Of a stretch of 64,000 nt of DNA, positions 33,646-42,538 are shown in pieces. Positions within the stretch are counted from its first letter, which is position 1. Every line of letters starts with the position of its first letter. The position numbers and the translations under genes are program-made. The notes beneath the pieces are model-generated. The model ran no database searches. It was not told the DNA's origin and saw only the letters and a program-made list of their open reading frames with translations. The stretch is from positions 124,001-188,000 of the forward strand of contig JBFWVF010000007.1 of NCBI GenBank assembly GCA_050246875.1. Direction: 5' to 3'. Source of the DNA: SHWB01 sp050246875. Lineage in GTDB: Bacteria; Pseudomonadota; Alphaproteobacteria; UBA6615.

Positions 33646-34155
33646 ATGCGCACCGCCCTTGCCGTGCTGCTGTCCGTTGCCTGCGCCACCGCCGCCACGG
33701 CCGGCGGGCCACCGCCCGATCCGCCGGGCGAGGTACGCGTCGTCGCCCAGACCGACGAGGACAGCACCAGCGATTGCATCGGTCGGCCCGTCACGCCGCT
33801 TTGCCTGGTGGAGTCCCTTCTCGCCTGCGAAATCCGCGACGACGACAAGCTGTGCCGGATCGCCTGGCAGGCCCGCTACAGGAAGCCCAGTTTCAGGGGG
33901 GTCGAGTTGTTCCCTTTGCTTCGGCTGGAATACAAGATCTGGCACCAGATTCCCTTCGACCCCTCCGACACTCTGCTGTGCGAAGGGGGGGAGGCGGGCG
34001 ACGTGGTTGTCCGCATATTCAAGCGTCAATGTCCTGACGCAGGGTACTGCCATCCATGGCGCACCTTCCCCTTTCACTACGTGACGCGGAAGAAGGGTGA
34101 GCGGTGGGAACTGGTTACCGCGTGCGGCGACGATTGGCACCGCACCTCACCGTGA
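33646..34155 (+). CDS. Secreted cysteine-containing protein of unknown function (moron-like)
   Basis: The 169-residue product has AAAGGAG upstream of the ATG. A signal peptide (residues 1-19, ending ATAGG) is followed by about 150 residues with eight cysteines, in part as CLVESLLACEI and DDKLCRIAW, suggesting disulfides in the periplasm. It is the only short plus-strand gene within the structural cluster, has lower G+C (31 of 60 bases at 33901-33960) and its own AT-rich upstream region (33591-33625). These are traits of a lysogenic-conversion moron. I do not recognise a family. It overlaps the convergent lysozyme-like gene by 9 bases. Confidence 0.7.
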   Translation: MRTALAVLLSVACATAATAGGPPPDPPGEVRVVAQTDEDSTSDCIGRPVTPLCLVESLLACEIRDDDKLCRIAWQARYRKPSFRGVELFPLLRLEYKIWHQIPFDPSDTLLCEGGEAGDVVVRIFKRQCPDAGYCHPWRTFPFHYVTRKKGERWELVTACGDDWHRTSP

Positions 34156-35031
34156 GGGGCCGCCACCGAAGGCGAAGTGGTGCGCCCGGGCAATCTCTCC
34201 CTCCTCGTTCGCTTTGCCCGTCCAATAGATTTTCCGCAGTTCCGCCAGTCGATCGAGGAACGCCCGGCGCGCCTGCGGGTGCTGCGCGACGCGGGCCACC
34301 GCGTCGAAGGTCGCCGGTCCCATCCCCTCGTCCACGCCGATCAGCCACCCCTGCCGGCCGACGCTTCTCGCCGCATCGTTCGCAGCCTGCTGGATGAACC
34401 CGGCGCCGCGCCTACGCCCCTCGCGGAACAGCGCGTCGGCAAAGGCGGCCGCGACATCGGCATCGCCGATGTCGCCGATCGTACGGTGACCCGGGACGCC
34501 GCCGTTGTATTTCCCGACCGTCCGCAGGAGGTCGTCGAAATAGGCCGCGTAGATCAGCGCCGCCTGCCCGTGGCTGAGCGACGAAGGCAGCTTCCCCGCG
34601 GGAATGCCGACGCGCGGCCCGTACTCCCTGACCGTATCCTCCATGATGCCACGCACGACCTGCTGGCGCGGCCGGCCTTCGGGCTTCCACCACCCGATGC
34701 TGTTGCCACCCTCCCAGTGGTGGATTTCGCGGAACGCGCGGTCCGTGGCGGCCGGCAGGTCCGGCAGCACGCGGGCGCGGGCGCGCGCGAAGTCCTCCAC
34801 GGCCGTGCGGTTTTCCGGCCGCGCCGAGAAGACTTTCTCCTTGTAGTCGGGGATCGGGACGACGGCATTCAGCCGGGCGAGACCCTCGTCGACCAGCAGT
34901 GTGCCGACGGGGTCTGTCGCGGCGATATCGGCGCGGAAACTCGCAGGCATGCCCGCGCGGTTCGACGCGAGAAACGCGCCCGCCCTCATCGGCGCGACGC
35001 CGGCACGGCGCGGTGACTTGCGTGATGGCAT
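34147..35031 (-). CDS. GH108/PG_binding_3-like muramidase-related protein
   Basis: The 294-residue protein contains HHWEGGNSIGWWKPEGRPRQ around residues 105-124, resembling the catalytic E-GG region of GH108 muramidases (E107). The C-terminal QQAANDAARSVGRQGWLIGVDEGMGPATFDAVA followed by RRAFLDRLAELRKIYW (cores, residues 225-275) resembles the peptidoglycan-binding PG_binding_3 domain. AGGAAGGG precedes the ATG. It may be a virion-associated wall enzyme that assists DNA entry, since a clearer GH108 enzyme is at 46.3 kb. Activity is not certain because the EGG region is diverged. Confidence 0.6.
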   Translation of the reverse strand: MPSRKSPRRAGVAPMRAGAFLASNRAGMPASFRADIAATDPVGTLLVDEGLARLNAVVPIPDYKEKVFSARPENRTAVEDFARARARVLPDLPAATDRAFREIHHWEGGNSIGWWKPEGRPRQQVVRGIMEDTVREYGPRVGIPAGKLPSSLSHGQAALIYAAYFDDLLRTVGKYNGGVPGHRTIGDIGDADVAAAFADALFREGRRRGAGFIQQAANDAARSVGRQGWLIGVDEGMGPATFDAVARVAQHPQARRAFLDRLAELRKIYWTGKANEEGEIARAHHFAFGGGPSR

Positions 35032-35047
35032 GATCCCTTCCTCTCGA

Positions 35048-35506
35048 TCAACCCGGTCGGCCGGGTACCGCTTTCCCCGGTGCCAGTGTCAGCCGATAGG
35101 TCGAAAAACGTTCGCCGTCGCCGCCGCATGGCACGAACCCCAGCCGTGCCGCCCAGCGGTGGCCGGCGGCGAAGTCGCGCGCCACGGTGGCGTGAACCGT
35201 GCGGTGCCCCTCGGCGGCGAGCGCCGCCAGCGCCGCGCGCGCCCAGCGGTGCAGGGCGACGGGATGGCGGGCGCGCAGCTCGCGCCCGGCGAGGATCCAG
35301 GCATGGACGCCGTCGGCGGCCGACGCGAGGCCGCCGATGCCGAGCACGCGCCCGTCGGCGGCGAGCGCCGTGGCGGCGCGGCCCGTCTCGCGAACGCAGA
35401 AGGCGGCGCGGTCGAGGCCGGCGAGCGCCGCCGCGTCCGGCGCGTCGGGCCGCAGCGCGTCGAGATGCGCCGGCACGAAGGGCGCCAGCGTCGGCGATCC
35501 GATCAT
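35048..35506 (-). CDS. GNAT-like phage protein resembling T7 gp13
   Basis: The 152-residue product has a GNAT-type outline: VRETGRAATALAADGRVLGIGGLA, then HRWARAALAALAAEGHRTVHATV and HRWAARLGFVPCGGDGE (cores), the acetyl-CoA fold strand-helix pairs ending in a GFxxxG-type tip. T7 gp13 is a GNAT-like protein located between the tail tubular genes and gp14, exactly this gene's position. It may act in virion assembly rather than acetylation. GGAGC lies upstream of the ATG. Confidence 0.65.
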   Translation of the reverse strand: MIGSPTLAPFVPAHLDALRPDAPDAAALAGLDRAAFCVRETGRAATALAADGRVLGIGGLASAADGVHAWILAGRELRARHPVALHRWARAALAALAAEGHRTVHATVARDFAAGHRWAARLGFVPCGGDGERFSTYRLTLAPGKAVPGRPG

Positions 35507-35572
35507 GCGCGCAGGCTCCGCGCTCCGCCCACGACCAGGGGCCGCAACGACATGACAACCGTCATTCCCCCA

Positions 35573-35625
35573 CGCGCCTCACCCTGAGGAGCCACCCGGA
35601 GAGTGGCGTCTCGAAGGGCGAGGCG
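35573..35625. repeat. Interspersed CCTGAGGAGC...CGTCTCGAAGG palindrome (family C)
   Basis: A long dyad with arms GCGCCTCACCCTGAGGAGCC and CGTCTCGAAGGGCGAGGCGC around a CACCCGGAGAGTGG centre. The same element occurs at 48061-48112. It lies between the tail tubular B and GNAT-like genes of the phage island. Confidence 0.8.
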
Positions 35626-35670
35626 CGTCGGCCCCGAATCGCCACCCGTCGGTTCCGTCCCGGCACAGCC

Positions 35671-38196
35671 TCACGCCTGCTCGTTGGTCTGCAGTTCGGG
35701 CGCCAGGGCCAGCAGGGTGAAGGCGGCGGGGGCGTCGCCGGCGATGTGGATGCGCGGGTCGGCCTCCCAGGTGCCGGGAAACTCCTCGACGCGTTCGCCG
35801 GTGAACAGCGGCACCGCCGTGTCCATGGCGTCGGCGACGCTGCGGAAGCCGATCTCGGTCAGCGCCGCGAGCGACGGGCCGAAGCGCAGCGCCGCCGTCT
35901 CCAGCAGCACGAAGCCGAGCCGGGCGATGCGCTTGGGCTTGGCCAGCGCCGTGCCGGCGGCGGCGCCCGCTGCCTGCTTCAGCGTCGCGAAGTGGTGGCG
36001 GTAGGCGAGCCCCGCCTGCACCACGCTCGCCGGCCGCTGCAGCACGATTGCGCCGTCGACGACGACGCGGTCGGGGTGCACGGCGCCGTCGGCGAGCACC
36101 TTCACGGTCTCGCCCTCGAGGTGGTCGAGGCCCTCGACCAGGTCGGTCGCGGCACCGTCCCAGGTCAGCAGCGCGTCGGCGTAGTACATGTGTCGTTGCG
36201 CCGCGAGCGAGGCTTCGCGCCAGTCCTCCGCGTCGTCGTAGGTCTCGGCGGCGGGGCCGGCGTAGAGCCCCTCCATCACCTCGACATGGCGCACGGTGAC
36301 GCCGTCGACCGTGCGCGCCACGACGAGCCACAGCTCGTCGCGGTCGGCCGAGCCGGCGGCCTGGCCGTCGCCGTCGTCGCCGGGAATGACGGCGATGGCC
36401 TCGACGCGCGCCGGCCCGTCGCCGAGCCGGCCGCCGGGGATGTGGCGCGACCAGCCGACGACCTCCTGCTCGCGCTTGTATGTCATCGCCGCCAGCACGC
36501 CGTCGGCGCGCAATCCCCACAGCACCGCGTCCGGCTCCTGCTGCCAGGCGATGGCGACGAGGCCGCTGCGCGTCACATGGTCGGCGAGCAGCGTCAGGTC
36601 GGGCGCGGTGAAGCCGTCGGCGTCGAGCGTGTAGACGAACTCGCGCACCTTGCGCCGCGCCCGCTGCACGAACAGCACGACATGGCCGACGCGCGCCGGC
36701 GCCACCGGGGCGCAGCCATGCGCCGTCTGGCGCTTTACGTCGATGTCGGTCGGCGTCAGCACCGGCCCCTGCGCGCGCACCACCCATTCGCCGCCGACCG
36801 TGCCGAGCACCAGCTCGCGGCCGGGCGACAGCCAGACGATCGCGTTCACCTCGTCGGCGGCGATGGTGAAGTCGAGCGCGTCGTCGTCCTCCACCGCCAC
36901 TGCCGAGGAGACGTAGCTGTCGGGCCGCATGTTCTCGAGATCGGCCGACTGCGAGGCCCAGAAGGTCTGCGGCTGCGCCGTCGTGGCGGCGGCGACGAGG
37001 CGCTGCTCGAAGAAGGCGACGGCACGCGGATGGCCGCTCTCGTCCGACCAGGCGCCGAGCCGCCACGCCGTCGTCGTGCCGGTCGAGGCGAAGGCGCGGC
37101 GCACGTCGACCGTGGCCGCAGTGGCCGAGGCGACGGCGGTGATGACGCCCCAGCCCGGCTCGCCGCTGCCGTGGGCGAGGCGCACGGCGCGGCCGATGTC
37201 GGCGGCAGCGAAGCCGCGCCCGCCGTTGATGCCGGCGGCGGCGCTCGCCGTCAGCGTCACGCCGAGGCCGCTCGTCGCCCCGGCCGCCAGCGTGGTGGCT
37301 GTATCGTTGGCGTCGAGCCACGGCCCGTCGGCGATGTCGGCGCGCACCAGCGACCAGGCGGCATGGCCGCGCCGCTCCAGCCGGCGCAGCGCATGGTCGG
37401 GATGGGCAAGGTGGAGCACGTCGGCGGACTGCGCGCAGGCCAGCAGCGCGAGATCGTCGGCGCCGTAGGGCGTCGCCAGCTCCAGCGGCGCGCCCGACAG
37501 CAGCGCTACGTCGTCGATGCCGACCGTCTTGGCGCGCGCGTGGCGGAACTGCACGTACACGGTCGCCACGCCGGGCGTGAAGGCGTGGATATGCGTGCCG
37601 ACCCCCAGCGCCACGCCGGCGATGATCTCGCCGCCGGTCGACGTCGTGCCGACGCGCAACTCGACGGTGTCGCCGGCCACGCCATGCACTGTGAAGGCGA
37701 GGACGTGCTCGACGTCCTCGTAGGCGCCGCCGATCGCGACCTCCTGCTCGGCCCAGGCCGGGGTACTGCCGCTGGAGACCAGCGACAGCCGTCCGTTGGC
37801 GGCGTCGTGGGCGATCGACGAGCCGCCGCCGGAGCGGTCGTCCCAGCCGCCGGTGCCGACGGCGAAGCCGCCATTGGCGATGGCGGCGTCGGTCGCCGCC
37901 ACGGTGAGCCGCGCCTGGTGGCGGTGGAAGCGGAAGTAGCCGTCGCCGGCCTCGATGACGTAGGCCTGCCCGGTCGAGAACTGAAAGGGCAGCAGCCGCA
38001 CCCCGCCCTCGGCGTCCCGGGCCGCGGCGACGTGGCGCGTGCCGGGCCGCCGCGCGAGGCCGCCCTGCGCCAGCGGCAGCAGGTTCTCGACCACGGCGCC
38101 GGCCGCCTCGTAGCGGGCGAAATCGACGCGCGCGGCCATGCGCGGCGAGAACTCGCCGGCATTGACCGCCGCCTGCAGGGGATTGGCGCGCGGCAT
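35671..38196 (-). CDS. Tail tubular protein B (T7 gp12-like nozzle)
   Basis: The 841-residue protein starts NPLQAAVNAGEFSPRMAARVDFARYEAAGAVVENLLPLAQGGLARRPGT (cores), the diagnostic N-terminus of podoviral tail tubular B proteins (FSPRM...RRPGT). An all-beta body follows with VRLLPFQFSTGQAYVIE, HPRAVAFFEQRLVAAATTAQPQTFWAS, REFVYTLDADGFTAPDLTLLADH and GLRADGVLAAMTYKREQEVVGW, matching nozzle domains. Six copies form the tail end through which DNA leaves. It is 4 bases downstream of the tail tubular A gene. Confidence 0.92.
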   Translation of the reverse strand: MPRANPLQAAVNAGEFSPRMAARVDFARYEAAGAVVENLLPLAQGGLARRPGTRHVAAARDAEGGVRLLPFQFSTGQAYVIEAGDGYFRFHRHQARLTVAATDAAIANGGFAVGTGGWDDRSGGGSSIAHDAANGRLSLVSSGSTPAWAEQEVAIGGAYEDVEHVLAFTVHGVAGDTVELRVGTTSTGGEIIAGVALGVGTHIHAFTPGVATVYVQFRHARAKTVGIDDVALLSGAPLELATPYGADDLALLACAQSADVLHLAHPDHALRRLERRGHAAWSLVRADIADGPWLDANDTATTLAAGATSGLGVTLTASAAAGINGGRGFAAADIGRAVRLAHGSGEPGWGVITAVASATAATVDVRRAFASTGTTTAWRLGAWSDESGHPRAVAFFEQRLVAAATTAQPQTFWASQSADLENMRPDSYVSSAVAVEDDDALDFTIAADEVNAIVWLSPGRELVLGTVGGEWVVRAQGPVLTPTDIDVKRQTAHGCAPVAPARVGHVVLFVQRARRKVREFVYTLDADGFTAPDLTLLADHVTRSGLVAIAWQQEPDAVLWGLRADGVLAAMTYKREQEVVGWSRHIPGGRLGDGPARVEAIAVIPGDDGDGQAAGSADRDELWLVVARTVDGVTVRHVEVMEGLYAGPAAETYDDAEDWREASLAAQRHMYYADALLTWDGAATDLVEGLDHLEGETVKVLADGAVHPDRVVVDGAIVLQRPASVVQAGLAYRHHFATLKQAAGAAAGTALAKPKRIARLGFVLLETAALRFGPSLAALTEIGFRSVADAMDTAVPLFTGERVEEFPGTWEADPRIHIAGDAPAAFTLLALAPELQTNEQA

Positions 38197-38199
38197 GGC

Positions 38200-38775
38200 C
38201 TAGCCCCTCACATTCGCCCAGGAGCCGGCCGGGAAGGCCGGCGGGAAGTCCTCGACGGCGTCGATGCCGCGTGCCTGGCGCAGGCGGCGGCGCAGCGTCG
38301 CCTCCAGGCGATCGCGCAACGTCCCCGAATTGGCCACCGGCAGCGCCAGCTCGACGGCGAGCGCGAGGGCCAGCGTCTCGCGGAAGTCGGCCGTCATCTC
38401 GTTGGCGTCGGTGACGCGCCGCACATAGGCGAGCCACAGCGCCGCCGCGTCGCTGAGCACGGCGCCTCCTTCCATCCGGTAGGCGACGGCGCCCTGCCCC
38501 GCCTCGCTGTCGTGCACGGCGACGGTCCGCAGCCAGTCGCCCGGCAGCGCGAAGGCGCGGGCGAAGCCGTAGGCCGGCGGCACCGCCAGCTCGGCGAGGC
38601 GCACACGGGCGGCGGCGAAGTTCCAGGCGTGCGCGCGCAGCAGGTCGTCGCGCACCTTCGGGTAGAGCGCCGCCGCCGCGTTGGCGTTGGGCGTGCCCTC
38701 CGTCAACGCGGTGACGGTGGCGCGCGCGCCGATCTTGAGCAGCGCCGAATTGACGATGCCGACCGCATCGGCCAT
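38200..38775 (-). CDS. Tail tubular protein A (T7 gp11-like adaptor)
   Basis: The 191-residue protein matches tail tubular A proteins: IVNSALLKIGARATVTALTEGTPNANAAAALYPKVRDDLLRAHAWNFA (core) at the N-terminus and FALPGDWLRTVAV, a helical bundle that docks to the portal. GGAGG precedes the ATG. It directly precedes tail tubular B as in T7-like phages. Confidence 0.92.
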   Translation of the reverse strand: MADAVGIVNSALLKIGARATVTALTEGTPNANAAAALYPKVRDDLLRAHAWNFAAARVRLAELAVPPAYGFARAFALPGDWLRTVAVHDSEAGQGAVAYRMEGGAVLSDAAALWLAYVRRVTDANEMTADFRETLALALAVELALPVANSGTLRDRLEATLRRRLRQARGIDAVEDFPPAFPAGSWANVRG

Positions 38776-38834
38776 GGCAACCTCCGGATTACGGGTTGGA
38801 ATTCGGTTGGCTTCGCGCCGCGCGGCTTGCGAAA

Positions 38835-38985
38835 CCCTCTCCGCCGGCGGGGCGGAGAGGGTGGCGAGCGACAGCGAGCCGGGTGAGGTGGGGCGCTACC
38901 GGCGGACCCGGTCGAGAACCGTGATGCCGGCAACGCCCCCACCTCACCCCGCCCTCTCCGCCCCCAAGGGCGGAGAGGGAGAATG
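38835..38985. repeat. Family A composite repeat, copy 3
   Basis: Opposed CTCTCCGCC / GGCGGAGAGGG stem-loops with GGTGAGGTGGGG and CCCCCACCTCACC arms around a variable centre. It separates the tail tubular A gene from a membrane-protein gene and forms the left flank of the cargo segment 39.0-40.84 kb. Confidence 0.8.
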
Positions 38986-39001
38986 AGAAGCGGCAGACGC
39001 C

Positions 39002-39436
39002 TCAGCGCAGCCGCGCGAGGACGATCCAGTCGCAGACCGCGTTGGCGGCGAAGGCCAGCGCGGCGAACTCGCCGGCAGCCATCGCAGGTGCAACGCCGTG
39101 CGCGGTCGGCAGCATGCCGGCGCCCCAGCCGAGCAGCAGCAGCGGGCCGATGACGAGGAAGCGCGCCATGGGCAGGCCGGTCTCCGGCCGCTCGTCGGCG
39201 GTGGGCCGGCGGCGCTGCGCCAGCACCACCGCGGCACCCGAGGCGAGCGAGGCGGCGACCGCCAGCACGACCGCCGCCGTCAGCAACAGGCCGCGCGGCA
39301 GCGGCGGTTCGGCGCCGAGATAGGCGATGCCGGCCGCCAGCGCGGCGGCAAGGCCGAGGCCGGAGGCCGCCAGCGCGACGCGGCGGCCGCCCGCCGGCGC
39401 CGTTGCGCTCTCCTCCCTGCCCCGCCGGTCCCGCAT
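39002..39436 (-). CDS. Four-helix integral membrane protein, unknown function
   Basis: The 144-residue product has four predicted membrane segments (about residues 21-40, 48-70, 92-108 and 115-135) separated by short loops, with an Arg-rich N-terminus and GRREESA-type charge that favours a cytosolic N-terminus. GGGAGCGACC lies upstream of the ATG. No family is recognised. It lies within the structural gene cluster next to an unrelated monooxygenase gene, so it is either cargo or a phage membrane protein. Confidence 0.6.
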   Translation of the reverse strand: MRDRRGREESATAPAGGRRVALAASGLGLAAALAAGIAYLGAEPPLPRGLLLTAAVVLAVAASLASGAAVVLAQRRRPTADERPETGLPMARFLVIGPLLLLGWGAGMLPTAHGVAPAMAAGEFAALAFAANAVCDWIVLARLR

Positions 39437-39600
39437 GGTCGCTCCCGCGCTCGCGCCAGCCTACCCGCCGACCGGCACCGCACAAGTCGTCACCGTATGA
39501 AACGCCGTGCCCGCTGCCCATTGCGCGCCCGGCCGGAGAGGGATCAAATGCTCATCAAACGGGCCGTCAGCGCCCGCCGCCTTGCCGGATACCGGCCTCG

Positions 39601-40839
39601 ATGGGGGAAGCCTTGGACCAGACCCTGAACGCGCCCGCTTCGGCGATGCCGACCTCCTATGCCGACATCAGCCGCGCCGCCGACGCGCTGCTGCCGCTGG
39701 TCGCGGCCGAGGCCGACGAGGCCGAGCGCGTCTACCACCAGACCGACAAGGTGGTCGACGCCTTCCGCAAGGCCGGCATCTACACCATGCTCGGCCCGCG
39801 CGGGAACGGCGGCGCCGAGCTGCCCTACGTCGACGCCATGCGCATCGCCGAGCGGCTGTGCCATGCCGACGGTTCGGCCGGCTGGTGCGCCATGGTGATG
39901 AACGTGCATGCCGCCTCGGCCGGCGCCTTCCTGCCGCAGAAAGGCATCGACATCGTCTACCCCAACGGCGCCGACGTGCTGGTCGCCGGCCAGGGCGTGC
40001 CGCGCGGCTACGCCCGCGCCGTCGACGGCGGCTACATGGTCAAGGGGCTGTGGAGCTACGGCAGCGGCATCTGGCATGCCGAGTGGGTGCATTCGGGCTG
40101 CTTCGTCATGGACGGCGAGACGATGCGGCGCGACGCCCATGGCCGCCCGGTCGTCGTCGTCGTCCACCACCCGATGGCCGACGCCGAGCTCAAGGGCAAC
40201 TGGGACGTGATGGGCCTGCGCGGCACCGGCAGCTACGACTACGGCATCAAGGGCGGCGGCGAGATTTTCGTGCCGCACCATCTCTGCTACTGGGGCGAGA
40301 ACCCGCCGGTCGAGCGCGGTGGCGTGCAGTATGCCGGCGGCTTCGTCGCCATGGCCAACTGGGGCCACACGAGCTGGGCCATGGGCGTCGGCCGCCGCGT
40401 GCTCGACGAGCTGGCGGCGAACGCGCGCGCCCGCACCGACGTGTTCGGGCCGCTGCACAAGAGCACCACCTTCCGCGCCCAGTTCGCCGAGGCCGAGGCC
40501 AAGTATCGCGCCGGCCGCGCGCTGACCTACCAGTCCTGGGAGGATCTCTGCGAGAGCTTCGCCCAGGGCAAGGCGGCGACGGTCGAGCAGTTCGCGCTCA
40601 TCCGCCTCGCCATGCGCCACATGCACGACGTGATCTCGGAGATCTCGACCTTCGCCCACCGCGCTTCGCGCGGCGCGAGCCTGCGCCCGTGCCGCCTGCA
40701 GCGCGCCTACCGCGACATCCACTCGGGCACGCAGCACATCCTGATGGCCGACGAGATCTACGCCGAATGCGGCCACGCCCTGCTCGGCACGCTGGGCCCC
40801 AACGCCAAATGGACCCTGCTGGGACTGACGGACGATTAG
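39601..40839 (+). CDS. Acyl-CoA dehydrogenase-fold flavin-dependent monooxygenase
   Basis: The product is about 412 residues. The first ATG is at 39601, but a TTG 12 bases later has GGGGGAAG at a proper distance. The fold is that of acyl-CoA dehydrogenase-like hydroxylases (HsaA/group D type): AFRKAGIYTMLGPRGNGG, CHADGSAGWCAMVMN, GLWSYGSGIWHAEWVHSG (cores), DVMGLRGTGSYDY, and C-terminal HSGTQHILMADEIYAECG. Such enzymes use reduced FMN or FAD to hydroxylate aromatic substrates. It is antisense to and in the middle of the phage structural genes, flanked by interspersed repeats, and codon use resembles the chromosome rather than the low-GC cargo. Confidence 0.82.
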   Translation: MGEALDQTLNAPASAMPTSYADISRAADALLPLVAAEADEAERVYHQTDKVVDAFRKAGIYTMLGPRGNGGAELPYVDAMRIAERLCHADGSAGWCAMVMNVHAASAGAFLPQKGIDIVYPNGADVLVAGQGVPRGYARAVDGGYMVKGLWSYGSGIWHAEWVHSGCFVMDGETMRRDAHGRPVVVVVHHPMADAELKGNWDVMGLRGTGSYDYGIKGGGEIFVPHHLCYWGENPPVERGGVQYAGGFVAMANWGHTSWAMGVGRRVLDELAANARARTDVFGPLHKSTTFRAQFAEAEAKYRAGRALTYQSWEDLCESFAQGKAATVEQFALIRLAMRHMHDVISEISTFAHRASRGASLRPCRLQRAYRDIHSGTQHILMADEIYAECGHALLGTLGPNAKWTLLGLTDD

Positions 40840-40850
40840 GGCGAGGACGC

Positions 40851-40976
40851 GTCCCCGTCCTTCGACAGGCTCAGGACGAGGACGACTGGAAACGGTGGTG
40901 CGGGCGGCGGCACCGCCTCATGCCGGGCTCGCCCTACCCAACATCCTCATCCTGAGCCTGTCGAAGGATGAGGATG
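40851..40976. repeat. Family B palindromes, two inverted copies
   Basis: Copies at 40851-40881 and 40942-40976 carry the core TTCGACAGGCTCAGGA and its complement. They form the right flank of the monooxygenase-containing cargo and fill most of the 40840-41085 gap, in which no gene is seen. Confidence 0.85.
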
Positions 40977-41085
40977 CGGGTCGGGTCGCAGCGCCGCCTC
41001 GGTCGCCTGCCGGACCGTTCCAGCATCGCGAGCAAGGGCAGGAACGGCGACACGGCACCCCGCGCCGCCGCCCTGCACTCGCCGG

Positions 41086-41670
41086 TCAGGCCGGGATGAA
41101 CTCGACCATGCAGACCAGTGCGGCCGTGCCGGTCGAGGCGCCGTCGGTGTCGATCTCGACGGCCTGGCCTTCCGTCACCGCGTTGGCGGCGCTGGCCACA
41201 CCCTCGTCGACGTCGCCCGCCGCCGAGCCGGACTGCGCCACCGTCACCTGCGCCCCGGTCACGTCCGTGCCGGCCAGCTCGATGCCGACGGCGGCGTCGG
41301 CGCCGCTGATCGCCCCCTGCAGCACGGTGCGGAAGCGGCCGATCAGCCCGTCGAAGGGCGCGGCGACGAAGACGCTGCCGGCAGTCGACACGTCGTCGAT
41401 GCGGGCGGTTACCCACTGGGTTTCACCCGCGCCAGCTTCCGTGGAAACATCGCCGTTGCCGGCGACGGCGTCGACGCGCAGCACGTAGTGCCCCTTGGCG
41501 CCGATCACCTGGATGGTGTCGCCGGCGCGCAGGTTCACGTCGTCGTCGAGATTGTTGATGTAGCCGGCGGCGGCGACCGCCGCGCGGCCGTCGTCGTCCT
41601 CCTTGTAGAGGTAGATCGCGTGGCCGTTGCCGTAGCCGACCAGCGCCAGTTCGGAATTGTCGAAAGCCAT
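41086..41670 (-). CDS. Putative virion structural / head decoration protein
   Basis: The 194-residue, all-beta, acidic protein (AVAAAGYINNLDDDVNLRAGDTIQVI and IDTDGASTGTAALVCMVEFIP) has AAGGAGA before its ATG. It lies 25 bases downstream of the major capsid gene, where many phages encode decoration or fibre proteins. No signature is decisive. It is likely a virion surface protein by position and composition. Confidence 0.6.
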   Translation of the reverse strand: MAFDNSELALVGYGNGHAIYLYKEDDDGRAAVAAAGYINNLDDDVNLRAGDTIQVIGAKGHYVLRVDAVAGNGDVSTEAGAGETQWVTARIDDVSTAGSVFVAAPFDGLIGRFRTVLQGAISGADAAVGIELAGTDVTGAQVTVAQSGSAAGDVDEGVASAANAVTEGQAVEIDTDGASTGTAALVCMVEFIPA

Positions 41671-41695
41671 GTCAGTCTCCTTCTCGGGCGCGGGG

Positions 41696-42538
41696 TCAGC
41701 TCGCCGGGATGGCGGCGGTGTCGTCGGTCTTCAGCGCCACCACGCCCTCGGCGTCGATCAGGCAGGCGCCGCCGCACAGCGCGTGGCTGACGAACCACGA
41801 GGCGCGGTCGCCGTGCCAGCTCACGTCGACCTTCATCTCGCCGGTGCGCGCGAAGCCGGCGGCGGCGCGGTGGTAGACGAAGCCCTTGGCCGTCGCCGTG
41901 CCCTTGCCCGGCAGGCCAGTGTGCTTCAGCCACTTGACGCCGAGCCAGCTCCGCACCGACTTGGTCTGCGCGAACGGCGTGTTCTCCTTGCCGACATAGT
42001 CGCCGGAGGCGAACTCGGCGATGGTCAGCGCCGCCGACCATTGCCGTGGCGTCAGCAGGCCCCAGCGCTCGCCGTCGTCGGGCACGTCGGCGGCGTCGAG
42101 CGCCTCGACGGCGGCCAGCAGCAGCGCGCGGCTGACGGCGCCGGAGTGGTCGCCGACCTCGCCGGCGGTGGCGCCGACCGCGTTGAGGATCAGCTCGTCA
42201 GCCTTGCGGCCCAGCGCCCAGGCGCCGGCGTTGACGATGACCTCGCGCTCGCCGTGCGCGGTGCGCGCCTCGTCGAACTTGTCGACCCAGTCGCCGGCGT
42301 AATAGTCGGCGAGCGTGCACTCGACCGGCGTGTGGTCCTGGTTCATCGGCGTGATGACGCCGTGGCGCGCCTTGGTGGTGGCGGTGCCCTTGCCGACCTT
42401 CTGGAAGGTGATGGAGGCGCCCTCGACGTCGTCGCGGACGCGCACGGTGGGGATCAGCAGGCTGCCGCGGCGCTGGAAGGCCTCGTGGACCTCCTTGGCG
42501 TACTGCTGGACGAAGGCCTCGTCGACGGAATCGCTCAT
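41696..42538 (-). CDS. Major capsid protein
   Basis: The 280-residue protein resembles podoviral/P22-type capsid proteins of about 300 residues: AFVQQYAKEVHEAFQRRGSLLIPTVRVRDDVEGASITFQKVGKG at the N-terminus (core; the E-loop and spine start), GRKADELILNAVGAT, WGLLTPRQWSAALTIAEFASGDYVG, and C-terminal FARTGEMKVDVSWHGDRASWFVSHALCGGACLIDAEGVV. The gene follows scaffold and precedes the tail genes, as expected. The 42539-42824 gap upstream shows no gene. Confidence 0.85.
   Translation of the reverse strand: MSDSVDEAFVQQYAKEVHEAFQRRGSLLIPTVRVRDDVEGASITFQKVGKGTATTKARHGVITPMNQDHTPVECTLADYYAGDWVDKFDEARTAHGEREVIVNAGAWALGRKADELILNAVGATAGEVGDHSGAVSRALLLAAVEALDAADVPDDGERWGLLTPRQWSAALTIAEFASGDYVGKENTPFAQTKSVRSWLGVKWLKHTGLPGKGTATAKGFVYHRAAAGFARTGEMKVDVSWHGDRASWFVSHALCGGACLIDAEGVVALKTDDTAAIPAS

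Noticed and set aside
35080..38886. A 1268-codon plus-strand frame opposite tail tubular A and B
   Set aside because: Same shadow effect; the minus-strand frame has clear T7 gp11/gp12 homology, ribosome sites and tight gene coupling.
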